In this document: one piece after another, positions 48,470 to 60,668 of the stretch
How the letters are laid out: each line of letters starts with the position of its first letter
Numbering within the stretch: the first letter of the stretch is position 1
Source of the DNA: Mimachlamys varia
Taxonomy: Eukaryota > Mollusca > Bivalvia > Pectinida > Pectinidae
Length of the DNA stretch: 64,000 nucleotides
Direction: 5' to 3'
NCBI GenBank assembly: GCA_947623455.1
Contig: OX392527.1
Location: 48,466,401 to 48,530,400, forward strand
The notes under the pieces: generated by a model
What the model was told of the DNA's origin: nothing
What the model saw: the letters and a program-made list of their open reading frames with translations, nothing else
Database searches by the model: none
Made by a program: the position numbers and the translations under genes

Positions 48470-51180
48470 GGTTTATAAACACAGGTGATAAACTATAGTA
48501 GTGTGAAGATGATAACCTAGTTTATATTGAACTACCTGTATATTATATTGGGTCATTATCAATACTAGTGTTACATAATCAAGATTTCAAACGAGGTCAG
48601 TGTAACCCGTGCCCTTTGACCTTACTTGTCACTAATAACGATATCCCAATTGAGACGTATACATCTAACACAAACTATAAATATAACATTATTTTATTTC
48701 TCATTTAAAACCGAGAAAAGTGGGCGCATTTGCTTCTGAATATTTTATTTGCAATTGTCCGTCTTTTCTTGTTATAGCCATGCAATTACACGTGCAGTTT
48801 AATAAACATACACGAACATAATTATATTGAGTTAATAATAGAATGGAGTAGATCTTAAAATAACGATATGAATTTCAATTTCTTGATATTTTCATATTTG
48901 GGAATTAGGAGGAGGAGGGAATGTGTTGCGGTAAATGTATTCCCTGCCTACAAACGCTTTGAATGTTGTATATTAAAACATCATTCTTTTCGAACACCAC
49001 GTGCGGAACTTCGCCCTTGCTCCCCCTAGCTATCCTCTCCCTGTGTTTATGGTGTGATAACACGTTTGGGTTGTCTTTCTTTGATAGGGGGTGGCAGACT
49101 CTGCTGGTGGATTTTTTAGACCCCGAGGTTTGCTGGAACCGCCTTAGCCACAGTTAATTTGATTTGAGTAGTGGCACGGTACATAATATACACATTTTCG
49201 TTGTACACGATTTGAAATTATACAGAACTAGTTTAATTTTACTTCTAAATTCATAATTAAAGGGGTTTCACGCACCCTGACCCTTCTGTTTCTATATTAG
49301 TTTAGAAAGTTTGGATTCCCACCTTTTGGCCCCTAGCAGCACTGAAGAGTCCCAGGAGGACGAAACAGCTGTATATTGCAGTTTATTTCATTTTCCGGCA
49401 TACTATATAGATCTATTACTGAATTTGAAAGGCACAGCAATAGTGTGTGTTACGTCATCTTTGAGGATACACAACCTTCATAAAATGCCCGTCTATTCCA
49501 TTCAAGGTACAATCAGATTCCAAATCTACGAAAAAAACTTCGCCATGATAGACATTTTAACAGTATTAATTTCCTATTTCTTTGGATCAGCAATACCCAA
49601 TCCATCCCCACTATTTCACCATGCAACCTGTTCATTGAAATATCAATACTTTGTACTATTAATCCCTAAATGTGTTCGTCGTATTGAATGTAGAGTATGT
49701 ATATTGAATGAAATAAAGTTTATACAAAATTTTGGATCTTATTTACACATCGAGTTTTCAGAATTAAAAAAAGATAAAAGACACTTTTTTTTTCTTTTCA
49801 ACATGATTTTTTCCAGTTTTTCCTGAACGTTTTAAGATGATTAGCTTGTTTCCACGAGAAAAAATTCTTACCGGTCCTTATAATACTGCATGGTGCATAC
49901 ACCTGACTTGTTATTCAGAAATCACACAAAAATCATCATAAATAACGCTGTATCACCGGCTTCATATATTACCCCAATCTAAACCATTATCTAGACTTCT
50001 GAATATTATTCTTAGCACCATTAGATGATGGTTACCATGGAAATGAGATGCTGCAAGTATCCAGAGATAGAATTCAATTAAAGTGGATTTTGAAGACCTC
50101 AAATGATCAGTTGATCAATCGACTTGAACTGACCGTTGAAACGTTGGATTTTCCATATAAAGAGCGAATTTCTCTCCATAAAAGCTGAATTGTAACACAA
50201 GTTATATGGCCGTGAATGATTTTGGACCATATTTATGAAGAAGGAAGACAAATGCTCAAAAAAATGAAATATGAATGAGAACGATAGCGCGATAATAATT
50301 GATTGAACTTAAAATAAAAAAATGTTACGTACTGTTCTACATCAGCCACTTAATTCGAATTCGTCACCATGAAAAACACTTTGGGTTTAATTAGTTGAAG
50401 GGCGGTGGGACGGTCGAACGGTGCAGTGGTTAGCGCACTTGTCAATCACAACGGCGGCCGGGGTTCGGACGTGAAAAGGTATGGGTAAATCTACCCGACT
50501 ACATTGGATTTTTCTAGGTACTCAGAATAAATGCCACAATTACAGATTACTTTCTGCAGAATTTTGGTTGCCATGGTAACCAGGTCACTATAAACACGTT
50601 TTTGTTTGAAAAGTTTTGCTTGAAAAATGTTCCTAAACCTGTGAACCAATTCCAATGAAGCTACAAAGGGATGTTAGGGATGATGTGTATATGTATCTAC
50701 AGATACAAATTTGTTCGTCATCAACATTTTCTTATAAAATAAAATATACTGCAAAGGTGGGGGGTGGGGGGGGGGGTATAAGTTAGCCATTGGCTTACAA
50801 TTCTTAAAGGGCCTGTTTCCAAAATGGCCCCTTCTCTGATTCAAATTTCCTGTTGGTGGTGCATTGCCCATGTCGTTGTGGTCACAAATCTATAAAGTAT
50901 AAAGATTTAGGTCACTTGGTTTGGTTTTTATGGCTCCTCAAAGTTGTACCTTTCGGAAGCTGTCTAAGTGTCGATAAAATGTGCATGTTATGTAAAATAT
51001 TAATGAAAATCTAATCAAATGATAGTCACCGTAAAGAATACATTCATGGCATGATTGTGACAAAAAATCATGTTTCCATTGCGCCATTTGGCTGTTTTAT
51101 GGAAGAAACAATCTCAAAAATGCCATTTTCGATGATAACATTTTAGACACAAAAACTGTGTTTTTTAGAGAATACACCCT
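48470..51180. other. Intergenic region, no gene seen
   Basis: AT-rich sequence. The 171-codon frame at 49311-49826 has no motif, ends in a T-rich stretch and lacks splice support, so it is not called. A SINE-like head lies at 50408-50480. Confidence 0.55.
50408..50480 (+). repeat. tRNA-derived SINE-like head
   Basis: GGTCGAACGGTGCAGTGGTT-AGCGCAC carries an A-box-like TGCAGTGGTTAG, and CCGGGGTTCGGACG resembles a B box at the expected distance. No clear body or 3' tail was identified. Confidence 0.6.
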
Positions 51181-54100
51181 TTTATGGGCGTTGGATGCAA
51201 ACCAATTTTTATCCTATCAAACAGTACGTAATATGCTATTGATGAGAGGAAAAAATCATCAAAATGTAAGTGGTGGAACATTTTCCAATCTTGGGTTGAA
51301 TTAGCCTATGGTTGAATTGCCGATTTTCGACTTTCTTTAGATAATTAACAAAAACACGAGAGTATTTGCTCGGTATGTTGAGAATATGTACACAGATACG
51401 AAAAAAAGTGAGAGAAACACTTTTTCATGAAAGAAATCCAAGATGGCTACTTCACAAGTCCCCGTGGTTGAAGACATTGGCTAACAAATAGACAGAACAA
51501 CACACAAAACGTGTTCCTTATGATTTTGATTGGTTTTTGCATTTACGAGAGTGTTCATAGCTTCGGGCGATTGTATAATACCTATATTTATAAGTTTGGT
51601 GAGTCACATGGTAACGGGGATCTTTCATATCGAGCCCCAAACATACTTTTGACATATGACATATGACATTTTGACATGTTGCCGCATGGAAAACTATTTC
51701 AAGTTTTATCGGAATTTCTTTACCTGTGGTTGTAATGGTCGAGGGTTTTCCAGCGCCCTGTAATACCCAAGGTACAATTGTAGTACAAGATACTGGAGAC
51801 ATGCGCACACATTCCCATCGTTCTCTCTCCAACTGGGCACTGGCAGTAGTAGTCTTTTATTTGGGCCTCATCATCAGGTGAAACGGTGAACCGTACCCAA
51901 ACGTTATATTTCGTTTGGCTTTTGTATCGCGAATGTATTTGACATCGGAGAAGGTCTGGGGAGTGCTGGTAAAGCCGCACCTCATAGTCTCCGTCATCAC
52001 TTAAATGTTCGGCGATGTAACCAGGAGCCAGAGATATCTGATACGTTCCACACGTAATTGTTCTCAAGTAATCGAGATCGAGACGGGGAAGCAGTACGGA
52101 AGATGCATCCATCTTGACAAAATCGGACCTTGCCCGTTTAGATAGATCCGGATCTGTCTTGACTGTCTGAGCTAAACCATTCGGTGTTGTCAAACGGTCC
52201 TTCATACGTTCAGCCATTAGCCTATCTTTGGCATCTCTCTCTTGAGATCTCTGGTAGATCGGTCCTCTATAACCATTCAGACAGGCTGTGACGGTTCGAA
52301 GCAAAGCCTCAATGACGTTGATAAAGCTGTCGGAAGAACGTCCAGTGTTTCAGACGACCATGATAGGATTCCACAATCCACCTCGATTTGGTGATAGTTC
52401 TGTCAAGATTTGCTTGGACGTCAGAATGTTGACTTTGACCGTGTTTCAGGTATGACGGCATGCTAGCATTGAGGTCAGAGGCTTCGAGAACTTGTAGGAC
52501 ATCTCTAAAACCTCGGTCAACGACAACATTGTCATCTGGTTGTAGCCAAGTAACTAGCTTGTCCATGACATCTTTTGTAATTGTAGCATCATTTTCGCTG
52601 CCAGTGAATGGTCCTACTGTGTCCAGAATGTAGCCATCTAGTAAGGCGATGCTCATGAATTTGAGATAGTTTCTCTTCTTCTGGCTATAGTAGGACATTC
52701 TCTGGAGCTTGTGGTTGAAGCTTTTTTGGATATAAATATAGGTGCCATCTAATATGGCAGTGGCTTTATCTCCAAAAAATTTCTGAAAAGACAGTATTGT
52801 GCCCGAGCAACTGTTCTCTTGTCAAGTGATCCGGCCCTAGCAATTGTGGGTCTATCGATGTGTCTAATGCCTGTACTATGGAGTGGAAAGTTTTGGACAC
52901 ACTTGACTTGGAAATTCCAAAAGGAGAAGAACACTGACTCCAGGAAATGTCGTTTTTCAGTTTTACCCAGAACAGTAGTAGAGCATCGTGTGTAGTCTTG
53001 GTATATATACCAGATGAAAGATATGGGGAACAGTGCGAGTGGATTTCGAGGAACTGATCTTTGGACCAACCTGTCCAGGCCATGCATGCCAAGTCATCAA
53101 GAGAAGAAAAGCTTATTGCAAACGCAGACTGGTTCTGTGAAAGGACGTGCGACACTTCTAAGAGGTCATTAATGATTTCGGACGATTTTGATGGTAACTG
53201 AGATTCCAAGGAACCTCTACCATCAAAGACTACCTCTGTAGACGGATCTAAGTCGTTACCAATAAGGTGAATGGAGCAGACGCGGGATGAGGTGGGGCAC
53301 CACAGATTGTGTGAATAGATCAGGTGATGTCTTTGATTTTGTTCCATTTATTGCAAAGGTAACAAGACAGAGACAGCATTTTTTGTGTGAAGATGATCCA
53401 TTCAAAAGATCAAGAAGGGTCAGCAACGGCAGGATATGGGACGGGGAGTCGTCTTCTTCCTCTATTTCCTGGTTCTCCTCGGTTTCAGTTTCAGGCTGAT
53501 TTTTGTTCCGAAGATACTTCATGTAGCACTTCTGGCAAATGAGTGCTTGTTTCTTTGCTGACAACAATCCTTGTTGCACCAGCGTATCTAGGAGCCATTA
53601 ATATTGTGGACTATTAACATTGCGTGCACTTCTGTTCTTATTGCCACTACGTTTCTTGAAGTATAGTTGACAGCCTTCTCCAACACATTTACCCTCTATC
53701 TTGAAACAATAACGATTGGTTTATGAAGCGTCGATAAAGTAACAAAATAGCAAGCCACCGATGATTGCTGTAAACAGCTAATACTTAGTAGTGTGGAGCA
53801 ATTATGCGAAAATGTGTGATAATAACGAATTGATTAATTACTTAGAACAAAATAAAGTATTTCATATGGATAATCTATCTAATCGATGTGGCGTGGTCGG
53901 CAGGCACAAAGAAAGTGAAACAAGTCAGGGTCCCAACCCTGACAGAGCCACAACGCTTTGGAGATGGGACAATAAAACAAGGAAAGTGAGACAAGAATAG
54001 CTAGCGTCGAGTCAATGATTCCGTAAACGTATAGACAAAGACGAGAAGATACGGATAAATGTTTAAGGTCACACGATCAGAAAATTCAGAAGAGGACAAC

Positions 54101-54430
54101 TTGAGATAGAAAAGTATTCATGTATCAGGGTGTCCTCAGTGTAAATCTTTATATCGATACTGTTTATTTAGTCGTTTGATATCATAAAACTGTCATGAAA
54201 ATAATCGCTCTGATATTCAATATAAAATTTTGTATATAATAAGCTATATAATAGGTTTCAGACAAGGTTGTTACTCATTTCCCCTTTTCTTTCAATTTAC
54301 AACCACATTCAGGCGGCGATATGAGAACGTTCCACCACATGGAATTAGCTGATTTTTGGTACACATATGTAACAAGTTAAGCTCTATCCGATTTTGTGAT
54401 GGAAATTTGCATCCAAAACTATATAACGGG
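51180..54430 (-). mobile_element. DNA transposon with DDE transposase and SWIM finger, approximate limits
   Basis: The decayed transposase at 51720-53579 is flanked by inverted similar blocks: TTGGATGCAAA and GTGGTGGAACATTTT near 51190-51285, and their inverse near 54322-54417 (GTGGTGGAACGTTCT, TTGGATGCAAATT). These may be subterminal inverted repeats, so the true ends may lie further out. The target duplication was not identified. Confidence 0.55.
51720..53579 (-). pseudogene. Decayed transposase: zinc-ribbon-like N-terminus, DDE_Tnp_4-type core, C-terminal SWIM finger
   Basis: Four overlapping frames on the minus strand read one protein from right to left. First (53256-53579) come ICQKCYMKYL and KKCCLCL, with an acidic linker. 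Then (52766-53347) comes a THAP-like SSRVCSIHLIGNDLDP and a helix-turn-helix-like block (FGISKSSVSKTFHSIVQAL). Next (52309-52790) comes the DDE core with AILDGTYIYIQ, VVVDRGFRDV and WIVESYHGRLKHW, so all three acidic residues are present. Last (51720-52325) comes a C-terminal part ending YYCQCPVGERTMGMCAHVS, a CxC...CxH SWIM finger. Frame changes near 53.3, 52.78 and 52.32 kb show it is broken. The family is probably the PIF/Harbinger-ISL2EU side of DDE_Tnp_4 transposases. Confidence 0.82.
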
Positions 54431-55509
54431 AGAAAATTGCAATTGTATGGCATTTTTTTCCCTAATTGTGTCTCTGCAAGAGCATTTTCATCGAGAATTA
54501 TTTTTTTTTATGTTTTATGAATGAACACGATGTATTGCAAATATTTATCAAAAAAAAATTATACTATGTTGCTAATTACAATTTCGAGATAACCTTCTTT
54601 TATTTACGACCTTATGTCTTTAAAGCTCAAAATGACAACTTTATAAAAATACATTTTCACTGAAACTATGAAATCCGGGTGTCGGAAAGGTGTAAAATTA
54701 TTCTTCGGAAAAGAAAAAAACTGTAGTGGAGCTAGATAAGAAATTATACGGGGGCAGGCTCCTATGGAGAATTAACATTACTGGAGTTGATTTGGGATTA
54801 GGAATGGGTCGATCAGGCCTGTGCCTCAGTAGGGAGTAGGATAGACAAGGGGGTGTACGAAACAGTGTTTTTGTTGTTGTTATTTTGTCACGTATCAGCA
54901 GCTACGTAAACGCACCTGTACTATTACCTGTACAAGTATCCTGCGGCTACCTGACACAATCTAACTACATTGAACCTGTACAGGTAAACACAAACATCAC
55001 AGTCATGACGTCAACTAATTCCGGCGATTATTGGGTCAATGTACTTAAACAGTAAGGTCGCATGAACTTGGATATATATCAACATGAAAATACGGGCACT
55101 GACTCACCTGTTTTCTAAAAGTGAACAATGCCAACGATTTGTTAGACCTCTTTTCTATACATCTGTTGCGATCCTCATTTTAATAATACCCAGAATGTTA
55201 ATAACCTCTGTATCATTACACTTCAGCCATCCCCCCCCCCCAAAAAAAATTATTTTTATTCAATTTTAATATACATATATGATATAAAAAATGTATCAAT
55301 AATATTGCGTTTGATTAATAGGATGTTAAAATTGTATTTTTTAGCATTGTGTATATTGTTATAAATATCATTATTAATTTTGTTTATTTTGGGGGAAATT
55401 CGGTTTTTTATTGCTTTGTTGTTAGAATTTCGATAATGTTTTTAAAACGAGAGATATGTATGCTAGCATAAATATTGATACGTGATTTGTCTGAAAGTTA
55501 TTCCATGGT
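54431..55509. other. Intergenic, nothing supported
   Basis: AT-rich sequence with no reading frame over about 65 codons that shows a motif. A GC-balanced stretch at 54890-55060 contains TGACGTCA-like sites and TACCTGTACAAG/CCTGTACAGG palindromes but no defined function. Confidence 0.5.
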
Positions 55510-55894
55510 TTAAAGGCCCAATGTACGTAAATTCAGGAATTTTTTCGGGATTCTGAAAAAATATGAAAAAAATCCAGTTGACAACCATGCAAAAATAAGT
55601 CTAAACGAAGTAAACCTGAGCGGTAACTAACAAGAAACTCTTGACAAAAAAAAAATCCAAAGAATTGAAAATAATTCAGGTGTGGCCCACTGCAACAACA
55701 AGCCGAAGGTAGAAGACGGACGCGTGTTTACAAATACCAAGTTTCAACTGCTGCTGTACCGGTAACCGCGTAAGAATTCATCTTGAATATTGCTGATATC
55801 AGTCAATCTTAACTTAAATCTATAAATATAATAAGTTGTTCGGCTTGATTTTCGCTTCAAGTTTTGCCGAAAGTTACGAATATTGGGCCTTTAA
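55510..55894. mobile_element. TTAA-flanked MITE, family A, copy 3
   Basis: 385 bp; ends TTAA-AGGCCCAATGTACGTAA and GTTACGAATATTGGGCCT-TTAA. Both flanks carry the same ~55-bp sequence (TGCTAGCAT..TGCGTGATTTGTCT..AAGTTATTCCATGGT), so it landed in, or generated, a short duplication. Confidence 0.88.
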
Positions 55895-56145
55895 GGATGT
55901 ATGCTAGCATTAATGCGTGATTTGTCTCAAAGTTATTCCATGGTCTAATTAGTGTTTTTTATATTTATTTTTTGTCTGTCACACTTTTCTTCTACATAAA
56001 GGTTTTATGTTTGTTTTTCAAAGAATTTCGTCATTAGATAATGCGTATTAAAGAAACATGTTATTGCTTATCATGTCATTATTCCGAGTAGAGTTATCCC
56101 CCTTATCCGATTACAGAGAAAGGATGCTAAGCTTTGGTTGTGATA

Positions 56146-57330
56146 GAAATTTTGTTTTGTCAGAATTTGTATTGAATGTTGAATACTTTGTTTTGTAAGA
56201 ATTCGTATTGAATGTTGAATACTTTGTTTTGTTAGAATTGTATTGAATGTTGAATAATTTGTTTTGTTAGAATTTGTATCGAATGTTGAATATTTTGTTT
56301 TGTTGGAATTTGTATTGAATGTTGAATACTTTGTTTTGCTAGAATTTGTATTGAATGTTGAATGATTTGTTTTGTTAGAATTTGTATTGAATTTTGAATA
56401 ATTTGTTTTGTTAGAATTTGTATCGAATGTTGAATATTTTGTTTTGTTTGAATTTTGTATTGAATGTTGAATACTTTGTTTTGTTAGAATTTGTATTGAA
56501 TGTTGAATGATTTGTTTTGTTAGAATTTGTATTAAAAGTTGAATTCTTTGTTTTGCTAAAATTTGTATTGAATGTTGAATATTTTGTTTTGTTTGAATTT
56601 TGTATTGAATGTTTGATACTTTGTTTTGTTAGAATTTGTAATGAATTTTGTGCACTTTGTTTTGTTAGAAATTGTATTGAATGTTGAATACATTGTTTTG
56701 TTGGAATTTGTATTGAAAGTCGAATACTTTGTTTTGCTAAAATGTGTATTGAATGTTGAATGATGTGTTTTGTTAGAACTTGTATTGAATGTTGAATAAT
56801 TTGTTTTGTTAGAATTTGTTTTGAATGTTGAATAATTTGTTTTGTTAGAATTTGTATCGAATGTTGTTTACTTTGCTTGTAATAATTTGTATTGAATGTT
56901 GAATACTTTATTTGTAAGAATTTGTATTGAATGTTGAATACTTTGTTTTGTTAGAATTCGTATTGAATGTTGAAAACTTTATTTGTAATAATTTGTATTG
57001 AATGTTGAATACTTTATTTGTAAGAATTTGTATTGAATGTTGAATACTTTGTTTTGTTAGAATTCGTATTGAATGTTGAAAACTTTATTTGTAAGAATTT
57101 GTATTAAAAGTTGAATACTTTGTTTTGCTAAAATTTGTATTGAATGTTGAATACTTTGTTTTGTTGGAATTTTGTATTGAAAGTTGAATACTTTGTTTTG
57201 CTAAAATTTGTATTGAATGTTGACTATTTTGTTTTGATTGAATTTGTATTGAATAATTAATACTTTGTTTTGTTTGAATTTGTATTGAATGCTGTAAACT
57301 TTGTTTTGTTAGAATTTGTACTTTATGGTA
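56146..57330. repeat. 36-37-bp AT-rich minisatellite, about 32 copies
   Basis: Consensus TTTGTTTTGTTAGAATTTGT-ATTGAATGTTGAATAC. It includes higher-order sub-blocks, for example TTATTTGTAAGAATTTGTATTG at 56900-57110 repeated as groups. No long frame. Confidence 0.95.
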
Positions 57331-57903
57331 AGCTTTAGCAACAATAAAAAAATCGGTTACGTAATGTTTTGTGTTTGTTCAAATTATATGACAGCCCACT
57401 ATCATGAGACTGGATTGGCTTGTTATGTTTCCATTTGTCTATTTCTGGATCAGTCATTACCAGCTGTCAGTAAAGTGTGCGTTATATATCTGTAGGTAAA
57501 ATACATACAAACACTTTCACATTACCGTCAATAAAGATGGTAACAGACTGTTAGATAAATGTTATATTTATGTAAATATAGCACCTGCTTACATCAGTAT
57601 AATTGATGTAACTTTTAAAACGAAGTACATGAATAATACGTACAATGTCTACACCAACATAGAAAAAAATATATTTCTATAAAAAAAATATGTATATTAT
57701 TTTTCAATACAATGTACACTTTTAAAAAATTAGAACATAAATCTGGAAATGTTAAATATGAATATTATTTTGACACATATAAACGGCTGTATATGGCTAA
57801 TGCTATAATAGATATCCAAGATGTCTGATCATCAGAGCTTCCGGTTAGCCTACTGACCAACCTTCAGTTATATTTGCACAGAAACTTTTATTCAGACCGA
57901 CGT

Positions 57904-58210
57904 GGATTCTATTTAAAGTAACAATGACCTTTATCTTTGACCTTCGAAACTGAAGAGCAATCCCAAGCAAGATTTTTCAGTAAGGAAACACTGTATGACG
58001 TTAGATTTAGTTTGATAGGCCTAAGGAACTCGAGATATGGGATCTATTTAAAGTAACAATGACCTTCATCTTTGACCTCCGAAACTGAAGAGCAAGCCCA
58101 AGCAAGAGCTTTCAGTAAGGAAACACTGTATGCCGTTAGAAGAAACCTTTGTTCAGACATGGGATATATTTATAGTAACAATGACCTTGATCTTTGACCT
58201 TTAGAAATTA
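57904..58210. repeat. Three tandem copies of dispersed repeat family B
   Basis: AGTAACAATGACCTT.ATCTTTGACCT..GAAACTGAAGAGCAA.CCCAAGCAAGA...TTCAGTAAGGAAACACTGTATG repeats at about 120-bp spacing, diverged from the copies in WDFY3 intron 27. Confidence 0.75.
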
Positions 58211-58440
58211 GAGAGATCGAGAGTGTCGGAGAGAGTAAAGAAGAGAATGGATGGGTGAAAAGGAGAGTGAGACAGTGGAGAAGTGAAAAGGAGATTGAAA
58301 GATTGAAAAGATGAAAAGGAGGATGAAAGAGTGGAAGGGTGAAAAGGAGATTAAAAGAGTGAAAACGGAGGGTGAGAGAGTGGAAAGATGAAAATGGGGA
58401 TGAGAGAGTGAGAGTGAGTGGGGAAGACGAAGATTTTCCC
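58211..58440. repeat. Purine-rich GA tract
   Basis: Plus strand almost pure A/G in diverged GGTGAAAAGGAGATTGAAAG-AGTGGAA units, with a few T. A simple-sequence tract, capable of triplex or slippage behaviour. Confidence 0.8.
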
Positions 58441-58841
58441 ATCAAAATCAATATAAATGTAAGCAAATATAACTATATAATGAGGGCTCTTAAACGTAAT
58501 TACAATTTGTTGATATACAATTTAAAGTTGACTGATACATGCGGTCTTTGATAGATAAACCAGGCCTTGAACAACACTTTGGACAAAAATATATCTATAA
58601 CCTTCAAATAGGGCTACTACACGAGAATGCCATCTGTAGAGCAGGATGACATTCAGAGCTACAGTTATTGTATAACTTAGTCATTGAAGCGTATTAAAAC
58701 AAGTACATTTAATCTGAGACACGTCTTAACTTAAAACCACGTAGATAGACCGATTAATCATGTCACAGTGAAGCCAGATTGTGTGTTAACGAGTTAAACA
58801 ACTTTGACACTAGTTTGGAGGTCGCGGTGATATTTGTCAGT

Positions 58842-58920
58842 ATGGCGTTAATACCATATGTGCTCCTCATTTTGTTAAATATTATCTTCTGCTCAGCTGA
58901 AATATTGGAAAACAAAAACA
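58842..58920 (+). CDS. Secreted repeat protein gene, exon 1 (signal peptide)
   Basis: ATG at 58842 (CAGTATGG context) encodes MALIPYVLLILLNIIFCSA, a textbook signal peptide with likely cleavage after CSA, then EILENKN. Donor AACA|GTAAGT at 58921; phase 1. Although only 26 codons long, it joins in frame to the next two exons, which supports it. Family not recognised. Confidence 0.8.
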
Positions 58921-59182
58921 GTAAGTAGCCTGTCAATATTACAACATATTTTATTTTTTTTTCATTATTGCTGAAACATTAGAAAACAAACACAGAAAGC
59001 AGCTAATAGTATATTAACATTTTTTCATATGTTTTTCTTTTAATTATAATTTTTTTCTTTTTTAATCTCTTTTCAATAATTACCATATCTCATATTAATC
59101 AAATGCTTCTCAATGTTATGATTTTCTTTTACATAAATGTATACTCATTAATGTCGTACTTTGTGACCTGTCTTGTGAACAG

Positions 59183-59336
59183 AGGCAGAGGAGCTGAATT
59201 TGATAGTGTCAATAGCTTTCCACGAGAAGATCGCAAGGGAAGCTCCCGCCTTGAAGGAACTGGTAGAGAAACAAGCTGTAGAATGTGGAGCCAAACTTAA
59301 CAGCACATTTAAAGCTTGTGAAAGTTGCAGGGCTAG
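59183..59336 (+). CDS. Secreted repeat protein gene, exon 2 (Cys-containing region)
   Basis: 154 nt, phase 1 to 2, after acceptor TTGTGAACAG. It encodes KAEELNLIVSIAFHEK, APALKELVEKQAVEC, GAKLNSTFKACESCRA. It is a helical, charged segment with one N-glycosylation sequon (NST) and a C-x11-C-x2-C pattern. The Cys spacing recalls clusterin-type CNxT..C..C motifs, but this is only a resemblance. Donor GCTAG|GTAAGG. Confidence 0.75.
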
Positions 59337-60668
59337 GTAAGGGTAGATACCAAATAAAACATGGCTATGTTTGTGGGTGAGAGAGAGAGAGTGTGTGTGT
59401 GTGTGGGTGGGGGTGGGGGGTATGTACGCGCTTGTTCGTAAAGTGGCATTGAGAGGACAAACACTGCAGTTGTTGGCCATAAGTAGTGTCGCACCTAGCA
59501 TTTTCCCGTTGACTTGAGTGCATTTCCACCAATTTTGAAAATGTCATCATTCAATAACAGCTGGACCGATTCCGATAATTTTTGTTTTGTAAATTTCGTT
59601 TCCAACACATATTTGAAGTGCAGATATAGTCTGTATGCTTTGTTGCTGAGGTGTTTAAAGGCGAACTGAAATCTGTCAACTGGACGTCTCCCCTGACGTC
59701 AATGTTAATTTCATAGAAAAGTGACGTCGTTAATAAGCTCCAACTTCAAACAGATCTGAAATGTAGTGTATTGAATACAACTGAACCCGTGCCTATGGTC
59801 TGAAAAGTCTACTTAATTCTGGTGTAAATCTAAATAAGTTGGTTGAAATCGGTCCCATAGTTATTGTATAATGGCATCTTCAAAATTAGCAGAAATGCAC
59901 AAAAGTCTATGGGAAATATTAGGTGCGACAATACCTATTGGCCAGGTATTGCATATACACACAATCAAAGAAAGGAAATTTGGAAATAAGAGACATTTCC
60001 AGGACATTTCTTTTTATATGTGTGAGTGGGTGTGTGAATATACTCATTAGTATGCCATGTTGTGTGGAAATAATAAGCCAGTTCTCACCTTGAGGACTTG
60101 ATATATATGTTTATGGCAGGAGTTATCGACGAAACAGAAGACACTCGCCCTTCAGGTACACCTGGTCTTGTTCTTTGGTAATTCTTCAAGTGTCTGCGTG
60201 CTAATATTTCCTTTGTTCATGGTTTGCCCCTGGTTTAATCAAATTTGAGTTTCGGATTATAGCTTTAATGATGTTCAGGATTTCTCTGGTTTTTTTTGTC
60301 CTCTCGTGTAAATGTTAAAATGATAGTTTGCACAAATGTTTATTATGATATCATAATTGAAAGTTCATCTGTGAAATTTGCATGTGCAGCCATTATTTTA
60401 GGATCAGTTAGAGTTCAGTTGACTTAATACATCAAGATGCAGAGCTAGAAGACAGACAGGTCTTTTTAAATTCAAGAGTCAAATGTAAATTTGAAGCTAG
60501 ACACATACTCTTTAAAAAGTCTGTAAATTTACGTTAAGCATTTGAAGTTATGAATGATTAAGACAAATACTTATAAATTGCCCAGTTCAATTATTAGGTA
60601 ACATTGTATTCATTGTATTTATTTTCAGTTGTTTTATTTCAATTTTCATGTGACGAATGTTTTTCCAG

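Noticed and set aside
49311..49826. 171-codon plus-strand frame
   Set aside because: No motif, AT-driven composition, no splice sites or repeat support; probably a chance open frame.
58170..58466. 98-codon minus-strand Ser/Leu/Phe-rich frame
   Set aside because: Direct product of the purine-rich GA tract at 58211-58440.
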